Shown one piece after another: positions 17,169 to 25,517 of a stretch of 64,000 bases of DNA; the stretch's first letter is position 1, and each line of letters opens with the position of its first letter. A program made the position numbers and the translations under genes. The notes below the pieces were generated by a model. That model was not told the DNA's origin. It ran no database searches and was given only the letters and a program-made list of their open reading frames with translations. The DNA lies in contig NZ_LR732817.1 of the NCBI RefSeq assembly GCF_902506195.1, positions 575,147 to 639,146 of the forward strand. The letters are read 5' to 3'. The DNA is from Citricoccus sp. K5. GTDB taxonomy: Bacteria > Actinomycetota > Actinomycetes > Actinomycetales > Micrococcaceae.

Positions 17169-17728
17169 GATGTGTTCCTTCGGGAGGCCCGGCTACGGGC
17201 CATCTGGACGATTCGGAAGGTCAGGACTCCGGCGAGGGCACCGGTGGCATTGCAGAGGAGGTCACGGAAGGTACCCGAACGTTCTGCGAGGAGGAACATC
17301 TGGGCCAGCTCGATCCCCGCCGACAGGAGGACGGCCAGCATCCACACCACGAAATCCGGCAGACCCGATCGACGAATCCTCAGAGTGCGACTGCGACTGC
17401 GGGTACGCGTGCGGCGTCCCCAGAGTCCGGAGAACAGGAAGCCGATGGGAACGAAGAGCAGGACGTTGGCGGCCGCCTCGAGATGACCGAACCGTATCTC
17501 GGAGAACCAGCGGGTCTCACTGAACCACTGCAGGAGGGAATCGGCGGCCTGGGGAATGCCCTGGTCGCCGAGGCGTGCCGAGAGGACGAGAGCGGCCAAC
17601 GGAACAAGATAGGCGAGCAGGCCCCAACCGGCCCACCGTCGGTGCTCGGAGCGTGGAGGCGCGGATGCCTGCTCGTTCTCCGGGGTGACGTCGCGGCGTG
17701 AGACAGGGCTGTCCTGGAGGGCCGTCAT
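17165..17728 (-). CDS. VanZ-like family membrane protein
   Basis: A 187-residue protein with a hydrophilic N-terminus of about 30 residues and about four membrane segments. HLEAAANVLLFVPIGFLFSG is the characteristic VanZ-family block (N.llFvPlG), and VLLSAGIELAQMFLLAERSGTF is the second one (sg.iEl.Q......R..d..D). VanZ lowers teicoplanin susceptibility in enterococci by an unknown mechanism; most homologues sit in surface-polysaccharide loci and have no established role. It is coupled by ATGA to both neighbours, so it is translated together with the acetyltransferase and the glycosyltransferase fusion. Confidence 0.85.
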   Translation of the reverse strand: MTALQDSPVSRRDVTPENEQASAPPRSEHRRWAGWGLLAYLVPLAALVLSARLGDQGIPQAADSLLQWFSETRWFSEIRFGHLEAAANVLLFVPIGFLFSGLWGRRTRTRSRSRTLRIRRSGLPDFVVWMLAVLLSAGIELAQMFLLAERSGTFRDLLCNATGALAGVLTFRIVQMARSRASRRNTS

Positions 17729-18396
17729 GAGCGAGCATCCAGTTTCTCCAGGCGGGCTGCGGTCTCCCGGTAGAGCTGTCCCGTGGCAGGGCAGCGCCAG
17801 AGGCCGCCCGGTGCGGCGGCACCGCTAGACGCCTGGGAGCCGTCCAGGTTTACGGCTTCGAGACGGCGGCCGGCTTCCCCGACCCAGCCCAGGTGCCGTG
17901 CGGGAACGCCGGCGACCACCGCATAGTCCGGAACGTCGCGCGTGACCACCGCACCGGCGGCGATCATCGCCCAGGCGCCGATCACCAGAGGGGCCACGCA
18001 GACGGCTCGGGCACCGATGGCGGCCCCGGTCCTGACAGTGACTCCGACCTGGACCCAGTCATCATTCCGCTTCAGGACTCCGTCCGGGGTCACCGCACGG
18101 GGAAACTCGTCATTGGTCAGCACTGCTGCCGGGCCGACGAAGACACCGTCAGCCAGGCGGGCCGGCTCGTAGACCAGGGCGTGGTTCTGCAGCTTGCAGT
18201 TCCGGCCCATTACCACCCCGGGGCCGACGTAGGCCCCGCGCCCGATCTGGCACCCGTCACCGACGACCGCTTCCTCGCGAATCTGGGCCAGGTGCCAGAC
18301 CCGGACACCCTGGCCGATCCGGGCACCCGGGTCCACGTCCGCCGACTTCTGGAAGCCGGGGCCCGCCGCAGGCGACTCTTCATTCAGTACTGTCAT
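17725..18396 (-). CDS. WbpD/WlbB-like left-handed beta-helix N-acetyltransferase
   Basis: A 223-residue hexapeptide-repeat acetyltransferase. The order ARIGQGVRVWHLAQIREEA, GRNCKLQNHALVYEPARLAD and VFVGPAAVLTNDEFPRA matches WbpD/WlbB, which N-acetylate the 3-amino group of UDP-2-acetamido-3-amino-2,3-dideoxyglucuronate. The last 45 residues have no helix repeats. The ATG at 18396 has GGGAG six bases upstream; an in-frame ATG at 18420 has no such site, though it would also be possible. A WbpE-like aminotransferase is encoded at 3319-4581, so the amino sugar may be made by both operons; the required WbpA and WbpB dehydrogenases are not in the window. Confidence 0.82.
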   Translation of the reverse strand: MTVLNEESPAAGPGFQKSADVDPGARIGQGVRVWHLAQIREEAVVGDGCQIGRGAYVGPGVVMGRNCKLQNHALVYEPARLADGVFVGPAAVLTNDEFPRAVTPDGVLKRNDDWVQVGVTVRTGAAIGARAVCVAPLVIGAWAMIAAGAVVTRDVPDYAVVAGVPARHLGWVGEAGRRLEAVNLDGSQASSGAAAPGGLWRCPATGQLYRETAARLEKLDARS

Positions 18397-18801
18397 CACT
18401 TGCTCCCGGACGGTACGCATGCCCCAACCGCGATTCGGGTGGGATCCGTCTATGGTCTCCAGCCGGAGGGTAGGCCGGATGCCGGACGTTGGCGTTCAGC
18501 GTAGGAAGCCGGCCAGCGGTGGACAATGCCACCAGGGGAGCCCGGAGACGAATCGAGAAGGAAACGAGTAGCCGGTGACAACTCCCACGTGGAGGGCCGG
18601 AACCATGCGTGCGTAGACCACCCGATCGTCGCCGACCTCGCCCCCGGATACAGGCATGCATCTCGCTGTGAGGCCAGGGCGGACGGCCATAGTCTGGCTC
18701 TGAGATTCCACACCGGCCTCTGCGACCGGTCGCCTGGACCGCGGATTCGGCCAGGACGGACTCAGCATCACGGCGTCAGACCAGAACTCCGAAGGATCCC
18801 C
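18397..18801. other. Divergent intergenic region, about 400 bases
   Basis: The region separates the divergent acetyltransferase and MFS genes and so must hold both promoters, but no clear -35/-10 pair, palindrome or RNA stands out. The only confident site is GAAGGA at 18791-18796 before the MFS start. Open frames across it have no family resemblance. Confidence 0.4.
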
Positions 18802-20199
18802 ATGTACATCTCCCTGGCCGGCTTCCGCGGGCCTGACCATGCCGGTCCCGACCACGCGGACTCCGCTCCCGGTCCCGACCATGCCGGGCCCGACCACGTT
18901 GACTCCGGTCCGCGCTCCGGCCGGACCGTCGCCTTCCGGGTGGCACCCACGGTGATCGCCCTGGGCATGGTCAGCCTGCTGACGGATGTCTCCTCCGAAT
19001 CCGTCGCGGCGGTCCTGCCGCTCTACGTCACCGGCGCGCTCGGGCTGTCCATGGTGGCCTACGGATTCCTCGAGGGGCTCCACCAGGGCGTGAGCGCCGT
19101 GGTGAGGATCGCCGCAGGCTACGCCGCGGACCGGACCGACCAGCCCAAGACGATCGCGGTGGCCGGCTACGGCCTGTCCATGCTCACGCGGGCGGGACTT
19201 TTGGTGGTGCAGGGATTCGTGGGCATCGCCGTGCTGGTGGGGATCGACCGGGTCGGCAAGGGCATCCGCACCGCCCCTCGGGACGCCATGATCCAGGAGG
19301 TCTCCCAACCCGAGCACCTCGCGCGCTCCTTCGGGGTCCACCGCATGCTGGACACCATCGGCGCCACCATCGGCCCGCTGCTGGCCTTCGTGGTGCTGCT
19401 GCTGGTCCCGGAGGGGTACCGCGTGGTCTTCGCCGTCTCCCTCGCTGCCGCCCTGATCGGCGTGGCGGCACTGATCCTCTTCGTCCCCAACGTCCGGTTC
19501 AGCAGAACCACCACCTCCACCACGACGCCGGCCGCACCGGTCCCGGCGCCCGCAGTGCCCTCGCCGGTGGTCCGGCCCCGCACCCTCCGGTCCCGCACCC
19601 TCCGGTCCCGCGCACCTCGGTCGCATTCAGCCCGGCGCCCGCGTTGGCGCACCCTGGACGGTTCCCTCAAACGGCTCCTGGTGGCAGCGGGCGTCCTCGG
19701 CCTGCTCACCGTGGGGGACGGGTTCATCTACCTGGCCATCATGTCCCACGGGCACCTCGATCCACTGTGGTTCCCCCTGCTCTTCGTCGGCACCAACGGC
19801 GTCTTCCTGCTGCTCGCCATCCCCGTGGGCCGCATCGCCGACCGCACCTCCCGCGCCGCGGTCCTGATCGGCGGGCACCTGTTCCTGGCCGGGGCGTACC
19901 TCGCGGCGGCGATGGGAGGGAGCTGGATCGCGCTCGGGCTGGCACTGCTGATGCTGGGCATCTTCTATGCCGCCACGGACGGCGTCCTCGCCGCGCTCGC
20001 CGGCCAGCTGTCCCCCCAGGGTCGGACGGCCACGGGCATCGGGGCGGCCCAGACCGTCGTCGCGATCACCCGGCTCGTGGCCTCCACCGGTTTCGGGGCG
20101 CTGTGGGTGCTGTTCGGTGCCGTGCCCACCATGGTGGGCGCCGCCGTCGTGCTGGTGTTGGTGTTGCCGCTGGCGTGGTGGCTGGTGGTCCGCCGGTGA
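18802..20199 (+). CDS. MFS transporter
   Basis: A 465-residue protein with 12 predicted membrane segments. IALGMVSLLTDVSSESVAAVLPLYV opens the fold; GVDRVGKGIRTAPRDAMIQ-like sequence (residues about 155-175) resembles a subgroup of MFS proteins with RxxPRD loops. The ATG at 18802 has GAAGGA 5 bases upstream; a longer frame to 18526 has no such site. Two stretches are odd: the N-terminal 35 residues hold a duplicated GPDHAGPDH block, and the loop between helices 6 and 7 has a Thr/Pro/Arg-rich insert with repeated RTLRS. The next gene is coupled by GTGA. The substrate is unknown. Confidence 0.8.
   Translation: MYISLAGFRGPDHAGPDHADSAPGPDHAGPDHVDSGPRSGRTVAFRVAPTVIALGMVSLLTDVSSESVAAVLPLYVTGALGLSMVAYGFLEGLHQGVSAVVRIAAGYAADRTDQPKTIAVAGYGLSMLTRAGLLVVQGFVGIAVLVGIDRVGKGIRTAPRDAMIQEVSQPEHLARSFGVHRMLDTIGATIGPLLAFVVLLLVPEGYRVVFAVSLAAALIGVAALILFVPNVRFSRTTTSTTTPAAPVPAPAVPSPVVRPRTLRSRTLRSRAPRSHSARRPRWRTLDGSLKRLLVAAGVLGLLTVGDGFIYLAIMSHGHLDPLWFPLLFVGTNGVFLLLAIPVGRIADRTSRAAVLIGGHLFLAGAYLAAAMGGSWIALGLALLMLGIFYAATDGVLAALAGQLSPQGRTATGIGAAQTVVAITRLVASTGFGALWVLFGAVPTMVGAAVVLVLVLPLAWWLVVRR
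18829..18906 (+). repeat. In-frame tandem repeat coding GPDHAGPDH blocks
   Basis: Two imperfect copies of a roughly 45-base unit encode GPDHAGPDHADSAP and GPDHAGPDHVDSGP at the N-terminus of the MFS protein. They are in frame and outside the membrane domain, so they change only the length of a His/Asp-rich cytoplasmic leader. The unit could expand or contract by slippage. Confidence 0.65.
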
Positions 20200-21275
20200 A
20201 GCCGGTGCAGGAGCGGGCAGGCGTGCGGGGAGGGCTGTCCCGGCGCACGCGGTGGTGGGCGCTGGGGGGCGTGGCCGCCATGTCCCTCGGCGCCGTGGGC
20301 GTCTACGGTGTCCAGGCCCTGCAGGACCACCAGGAGCGGACCACGGGTGCCTCGGCCGCAGAACTCGCTGCCTCCCTCCCGGACGGCCCGCATATCACCT
20401 TCCGGAACACCGCCTCCGGCGAGGGGTACGGCATGGTGTCCTCGGTGGCCCTGGCAGATCCGGACGGGGCCCGGCAGGTCAGTGGCCAGGCCTGCGACCG
20501 GGTGGACGTTGCGGGGGAGTACCTGTCCTGCCTGCGGACCCTGCGCGGGATCCCCACCACGTTCGAGACGCAGGTCTACGACTATGGCCAGGACCTCGGT
20601 GGCAGCCCGGTCACCACGTGGCCGCTGGCCGGGATCCCCAGCCGGACCCGGGTGTCCGACGACGGACTGGTCGCCACCACCGCGTTCGTCACCGGACACT
20701 CCTACGCCGCGGACTCCTTCTCCACCGAGACGACCGTGAAGGGGGCCGGAGATCCGGACGGCCGGGACTACGGGAACCTGCAGGACTTCGAGATCACCGT
20801 GGACGGTGAACCGCTGACCGCGATCGACCGCAACGTGTGGGGCGTGACCTTCGCCGGCGGTGACAGCTTCTTCGCCACGGTGGCCTCGGGCGGGACGACC
20901 TGGCTCATGGAGGGGGACCTTGCGGCGCGGACCATGACCTCCGTAGCGACCGAGGCTGAATGCCCCTCGGTGTCCCCGGACGGCAGCCGCGTGGCGTTCA
21001 AGGTCCGCCGGGACACCGGCGGGGACATGGTCGGCGGATCGGGCGTGCACTGGGACGTTGCCGTCCTGGACCTGGCCTCGGGGGAGCGCACCGTGATCGA
21101 GCTGGAGCGCGGCATCGACGATCAGTTGGAATGGCTGGACGAGGACACCCTGCTCTACGGGCTGCCCCGCGAGGAGGCCGGCTGGGATGCCGACGTGTTC
21201 GCACTGGAGGCCGAGGCGGAGGCCGAACCCGAGCTGTTCATCGAGCACGCCTGGTCACCCTCGGTGGTCCGGTAG
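20196..21275 (+). CDS. Membrane-anchored protein with TolB/WD40-like propeller segments
   Basis: A 359-residue protein with one membrane segment at about residues 20-40 (signal anchor) and an extracytoplasmic domain. CPSVSPDGSRVAFKVRR is a classic TolB-like propeller strand pair, and WDVAVLDLASGERTVIE, RGIDDQLEWLDEDTLLY repeat the pattern, so the domain is probably a beta-propeller. The GTG at 20196 overlaps the MFS stop (GTGA), linking both genes. It may be an accessory or sensor for the transporter, but no function is known to me. It ends with an acidic Glu/Ala stretch. Confidence 0.65.
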   Translation: MKPVQERAGVRGGLSRRTRWWALGGVAAMSLGAVGVYGVQALQDHQERTTGASAAELAASLPDGPHITFRNTASGEGYGMVSSVALADPDGARQVSGQACDRVDVAGEYLSCLRTLRGIPTTFETQVYDYGQDLGGSPVTTWPLAGIPSRTRVSDDGLVATTAFVTGHSYAADSFSTETTVKGAGDPDGRDYGNLQDFEITVDGEPLTAIDRNVWGVTFAGGDSFFATVASGGTTWLMEGDLAARTMTSVATEAECPSVSPDGSRVAFKVRRDTGGDMVGGSGVHWDVAVLDLASGERTVIELERGIDDQLEWLDEDTLLYGLPREEAGWDADVFALEAEAEAEPELFIEHAWSPSVVR

Positions 21276-21747
21276 TCCCTGGGCTGGCCGCAGGTGATCG
21301 GGACGAGCCGGTACAGGTGCGAATTGCAAGGGTGATAGCGGCAGACCTGTCGAATCGTGTCCCGTGGAGGGCCGCGCCACCGGACAGCTCACCGGACGGC
21401 CCATACGGGACACTGTTCGAGGCGTGCTCTCGTTCGGGCAGGTCAGCGATGGGTGGTCCGGTGGGGGTTCCTCCTACGGACTCGACTCGGCTGGGTCCTG
21501 CGAGCCGTCATTTATCGTTCGGTAGAACCTCGGCTTCCACCTCTGAAGTTTAAAGTCAGACAGCCGTTACTTTCCCGGGATGTCTCGATAGCACCGTTTA
21601 CTGCGACACCACTGCGGCGCTGGCATCGTGGTCAGGCAACGAACGCTTGTGGAAACAGTCGTCTGACGCGGCGTGCCGTCTACTTCGGGCATTGATAATT
21701 TCACCGTCTCCCTCGATGCCGTAGAGGCCGTGGCAGAAGAACCTGGG
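21276..21747. other. Gene-free boundary of an accessory patch, about 470 bases
   Basis: Between the propeller-like gene and the C-terminal piece of the interrupted DUF4365 gene no frame resembles a protein. Base composition falls noticeably from about 21500 onward, with AT-rich words such as TTTAAAGTCAGACAG. It looks like a junction between core and acquired DNA. No direct repeat or tRNA end was found that would mark an attachment site. Confidence 0.4.
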
Positions 21748-21962
21748 TCAGTTCTCGATTGCAGGTGTGTATTGCGCCCCCGGTTGCTCTTGAAGGCTTG
21801 ACGTCCAAAGTGACCAGAGCGGCCAGTTGCGCAGTTCTTCCATCTGAGATGCGTCAAGTTGCTCGAGGGTGAACTCGATGTCCTCATCGTTGGCCAGAAG
21901 GATTGAGCACGCTGCCTCAGTCAGGGCGGATTCAGCAACCTCTCCCCGGCTTGCCTGACGTC

Positions 21963-22963
21963 TTAGAGATTGCGCGGATAGGGGCTCAGCGCCATTGGTA
22001 CTGCTTGACAGGGCGGTCATCCCACCGGAACCGGGTCCATGATTCTTTGAGCAGGCGGCGGATCACGATGATGGCGTTGGCCAGGTGCGTCCAGGCCTGT
22101 TGGGCTTTCTCGCCGCGATCCAGGACGACCTGAAGGAGCCCGAAGCCGCGGGTGTGCCAGGAGTTGGTGCGCTCGATCATCCAGCGGCGGGTGTGGTTGA
22201 TCTTGATGTAGGTGCCCTTCGGGGAGATCTTCCAGTGGCACCCCAACTCGGTGAGCAGGTCCCGGGTCACGCTGGAGTCGTATCCGGCATCGAGGTCGAC
22301 CCGGATCGTCTCGGGTAGGTGGAATCCGAACCGGGACAACCGCTCCAGGCTCGGCCGCAGCAATGGCGAGTCGTGTCGGTTGGCCCCGGTGAGCACGACC
22401 CCGATCGGCAGGCCGTGGCCCTCGCAGAGAACGGAGCGTTTCTGCCCGGACTTGCCCCGGTCCGTGGGGTTGGCCCCGGTGTTGTCCCCGCCGCAGGGCG
22501 CCTTCACGCAGCACCCGTCCACACTCAGATGCTCCAGGTCCAGGCCGACGAGCCAGTCAAAGGCCTCCAGCACGGCCTGCTCGAGTCCGGCGAACACCCC
22601 GGCGGCGGTCCACTCGTCTCTGCGGGTGCGCAGTGTGGTGGCCGAGACCCTGTCGTCTGCGTGCTTGGTGTAGGCCCCGCCGAGCACGAGTCGGGAGACG
22701 AGCTTGTCGAAGACGATCCGGTCCGGTACACGTGGCCGATGGCAGCCGAGCGGATGGGAGTCCTCCACCGGTGGCAGGAGCATCTCGAACTGGCACCACA
22801 GGGGCTCGATGATTGAGGATGGAAGTGCTGGCACGGGCAAGGGTCCTTCGCCTCGAACGGATAGGTCGCACTTCCATCGAAGCGACAACCCTCCCGTGCC
22901 GGCCCACAGCGACACGCCGCCCGCAGGATACGAACCACACCCGCCTATCCGCGCAATCTCTTA
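21963..22963 (-). mobile_element. IS5-family insertion sequence with TTA target duplication
   Basis: The element proper spans 21966-22960 (995 bp). Its ends are perfect 17-bp inverted repeats, GAGATTGCGCGGATAGG at 21966-21982 and the reverse complement at 22944-22960. A 3-bp direct repeat TTA flanks it at 21963-21965 and 22961-22963, fitting the TNA target of the IS427-type subgroup of IS5. One transposase gene fills it, reading on the minus strand. Ends, target repeat and frame are all intact, so it is probably functional and recent. Confidence 0.92.
21986..22834 (-). CDS. IS5-family transposase
   Basis: A 282-residue DDE transposase. The start PALPSSIIEPLWCQFEMLLP and the blocks LSVDGCCVKAPCGGDNTGAN, GHGLPIGVVLTGANRHDSP, VDLDAGYDS and RRWMIERTNSWHTRG are standard for IS5 enzymes; the catalytic residues should be Asp in SVDG, Asp in DAGYDS and Glu in IERTNSW. 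I chose GTG at 22834 because GAAGGA lies 9 bases upstream and it gives the family N-terminus; an upstream GTG/ATG-type start at 22915 would add 27 residues without support. The stop lies within 4 bases of the left inverted repeat. Confidence 0.9.
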   Translation of the reverse strand: MPALPSSIIEPLWCQFEMLLPPVEDSHPLGCHRPRVPDRIVFDKLVSRLVLGGAYTKHADDRVSATTLRTRRDEWTAAGVFAGLEQAVLEAFDWLVGLDLEHLSVDGCCVKAPCGGDNTGANPTDRGKSGQKRSVLCEGHGLPIGVVLTGANRHDSPLLRPSLERLSRFGFHLPETIRVDLDAGYDSSVTRDLLTELGCHWKISPKGTYIKINHTRRWMIERTNSWHTRGFGLLQVVLDRGEKAQQAWTHLANAIIVIRRLLKESWTRFRWDDRPVKQYQWR

Positions 22964-24742
22964 GTTTTTGGATCTCACGCCGCTCCTCTTCTGACAGACC
23001 CCTCGTGCGCGTGACTATCTGCCACCTGTTGACTTGATGGCGCGGCTGGTCTGGCTCTTGCGCATTCAGCCATGCATTGAGGGCTTCGGCCGCTTCCAGG
23101 AGCTCGTTCTTGCGAACATCAACCAGGTCGCTTGCGCCGATGAGCCGCAAGACCATGTGGTTGGCGAGACTGAACGTCTTCGGAGTCGCAGGAAGGGCAG
23201 CATATGCATCGACAACGCCGGGCAAATTCAAGTTCACCGTATATGGGACCATCTCCTCTTCGAGGACCTCGTATGGCGTGACGAGGAACGAATCGAAGTG
23301 GTTCTGCTCATCCTCGACGCTCAGGGCAAACTGCTGACCGATGTTGGGATCGAAGAGATCCCAGCACCGCCACTCGCCCGGCTCTGACCCTTGTAGACAC
23401 AGCAACTCGATACTCCACGGCCCAATTGGTTGACGGATGCGTCCGGGATGTTCGAGGTCCTGAGCGAGCTCCTTGCCTTCTATGAGGACTTCGTGGAGCC
23501 CCTTCAATTGGAGACTCTGTTTCTCAGTGATGTCAGTGACCGAGACTAGATCCACGTTGAAGCCGAGTTTCATCAGGAGACCATGCAACCGATCCAGGTA
23601 CCTGTAATGAGCACGCAAGTCCTCTTCGCCCTCCAGGTCGTCCACGTCATGGTCCACCCTTCGACCGTTAATCGTGAAGCCAGCTTGGTCCAGGCAGCTG
23701 AGCAGAAATCCGATGTCCCTTCGCCGTCCGCCTAGGTTGTCGCGCAAAGTCAGCGAAATAGATCCCGTCTGAGCTTCCCCTGAGGTCTTGATTCGGATTT
23801 TCAGGCCCTCGCTCAGTTCTAGCTCGAACGAGTCCTTATCAAGACGCCTGCGAAGAGGGTTCTGGAAGCAGTGCTCACCGCTGCACACCACCAGGTCCGT
23901 CTGTTCTCCCACGTAGCTGGCAGGGATAATGCGAACGTCCCAATCCACCGGCATGGCGATCCCACCTTCGGTCTTCACCACCAGGGAGAAGTCCATTTCC
24001 GAATCAGTGAGGAGCAGGGGCGAATCCAGGTCCCACGGACGATCGGTGTGCAGGGTGAACTCTTCGATGTATTGGGACAGCCTGTTGTCCCAGCCGGTCT
24101 CAGGGGACTGGCCTTGGGTCTTATGGGCAAGGGTGACTATGTTCTCGATATTCGGGGGGCTGGAAGGAAACTTCTTCAGCGGGACTGACGTCGTCTGTTG
24201 TCCATTCTCCATGGACTCCAGCATCCGGCTTATCTTGAACGGGTTGAGCAAAGCGTAGAGAGCGGTTTTCTGACGAGACGTCTGGTCTATCGAGACGACA
24301 AAGTAGAGCAGTCCGGATATCTTCAAGAAGCCTTCCAGCTCGTCACGACTAATGGCGAACGACTTCGGCTTCTTGCCGTCCTTCCCGGTGGTCCGCCCCT
24401 TGACCTGGACGTTCACTCGCCCGACGAAGTTCTCTTTCGTATGTCTTTCGGTTGAGGAATGAATGTCGAGGTGGCCATCTGTGAGCGGCGTTCGGTCGTT
24501 TTCATCGATGCGCGCTTCCAGGTGGGGGCATTCCAGAAGCAGGCCCTTGATCTTGTGCACTGCGATGTGCTCGACATTCATGCTTTCAAGTCTCCCTCAT
24601 CCTTTCGGATGTGAACCGCAGTGCTAAATGGCCAAGTTTCCGCAGAGATATCTGGCCGTTCGCGCTCAGTGTCCGCATGGAGGTCCTCCATTGGGCGCCC
24701 TTGTCGCGCCCGAGACACACGAATAAATGCGTGAAACTCGAC

Positions 24743-25146
24743 CTATTCTCGGCTGTGAGGCTCGAGACCGTGCTTCAGTCGTGTCCATAGGCGGGCTCGT
24801 TCGGCGCCGGCGACAAGGGCCGCGTCGAAGGCGACGACTTTGTTAACCGCTGGATCCCACGTGGAGAAGTGCCCGCTGTGAAATTCCCCCACCGCATGCC
24901 ATTCGGACCGTAGTCTTCTTCGCAGTACTCGTGCCGGCCATGGACCCAATGGACTCGGGCCAACACCCGCTCCTGCTTGCCCCAGAAGATCGGAAGCGCA
25001 CGCATCGGCATCACCGAGGTGGTGACCCAACCACGGGTTTGGCCCTCCAGCGCAAGCTGCCACACCGCATCGCGGGACACGTCTAGTCCTGGATCCTGCG
25101 GCCAGTCCGTTTCGTCCACGCCGAACCACATATCGAGCCATCTCAT
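24743..25146 (-). pseudogene. Small hypothetical gene with a frameshift at a G5 run
   Basis: The 5' part (ATG at 25146, MRWLDMWFGVDETDWPQDPG) reads well to about 24890, then the sense continues in the next frame as GEFHSGHFSTWDP to a TGA at 24743. The switch is at a run of five G in GGTGGGGGAATTT on the minus strand; one more G would join the parts into about 134 residues. Without it, the first frame continues to 24775 with low-complexity residues. A real frameshift or a sequencing error would look the same here. The Trp- and Asp-rich protein is not recognised. It lies in the accessory patch beside the DUF4365 gene. Confidence 0.55.
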
Positions 25147-25230
25147 CGTCCAGTTGTAGCCCGTGCAGTGGGCAGAGATGCACCTTCGGCCTCGTGTTCG
25201 TAAGGGGATCCCTCATCGGGATGGAGCCGC

Positions 25231-25449
25231 TCAGTCGTCGTAGAGGAACCCAGTATTTGGGTCGATCCCTGCAAGAAATCCTCGGATCGCTTCCTCGTGA
25301 TGCTCGCTGAATCGCGTTACCTCAGCGGAGCTTCCGGTAGTGAACCCGTACCTCGCATGCGGTCCAGTCACCCAGTCGTAGTCATAGGTCCGGAGATCTC
25401 GACGCCTGACCAGGAAGGTCTCTCCATCAACGATCACTACCTGACTCAT
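25231..25449 (-). CDS. Hypothetical protein, 72 residues
   Basis: The predicted protein starts MSQVVIVDGETFLVRRRDL and ends GIDPNTGFLYDD. GGAAGG lies about 7 bases before the ATG at 25449, which is why I prefer it to an in-frame start at 25470. The composition is that of a small folded, acidic cytoplasmic protein without membrane segments. I do not recognise a family. It lies between the frameshifted gene and the divergent DJ-1-like gene, about 68 bases from the latter's start. Confidence 0.6.
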   Translation of the reverse strand: MSQVVIVDGETFLVRRRDLRTYDYDWVTGPHARYGFTTGSSAEVTRFSEHHEEAIRGFLAGIDPNTGFLYDD

Positions 25450-25517
25450 GCCAACACCTTCCACCAGCACCGATTTGACCTAGGCGTAGGGTGGAATCAA
25501 GACGATAGGAGCACTTC

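Larger units (their letters stand above)
21748..24581 (-). pseudogene. DUF4365-domain (PD-(D/E)XK-like) protein gene, interrupted by an IS5-family element
   Basis: The gene starts at ATG 24581 and runs to 22961, is interrupted by the insertion sequence at 21966-22960, and continues from 21962 to TGA at 21750-21748. Removing the element plus one TTA copy leaves 1836 bases, exactly 612 codons, so the 611-residue frame is restored. The N-terminal 150 residues match DUF4365: HLDIH with Asp39 and NVQVKG with Gln59 and Lys61 form a D...QxK nuclease-type motif. The rest is unrecognised. DUF4365 occurs in proteins near phage-defence and mobile loci. As it stands, the frame reads 540 native residues and then about 134 residues of antisense element sequence. 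Base composition is lower in GC than its neighbours. Confidence 0.8.

Noticed and set aside
21357-21695. Plus-strand frame of 112 codons in the gap before the DUF4365 remnant
   Set aside because: The product is Arg-rich and repetitive, with no ribosome site and no resemblance to a protein family.
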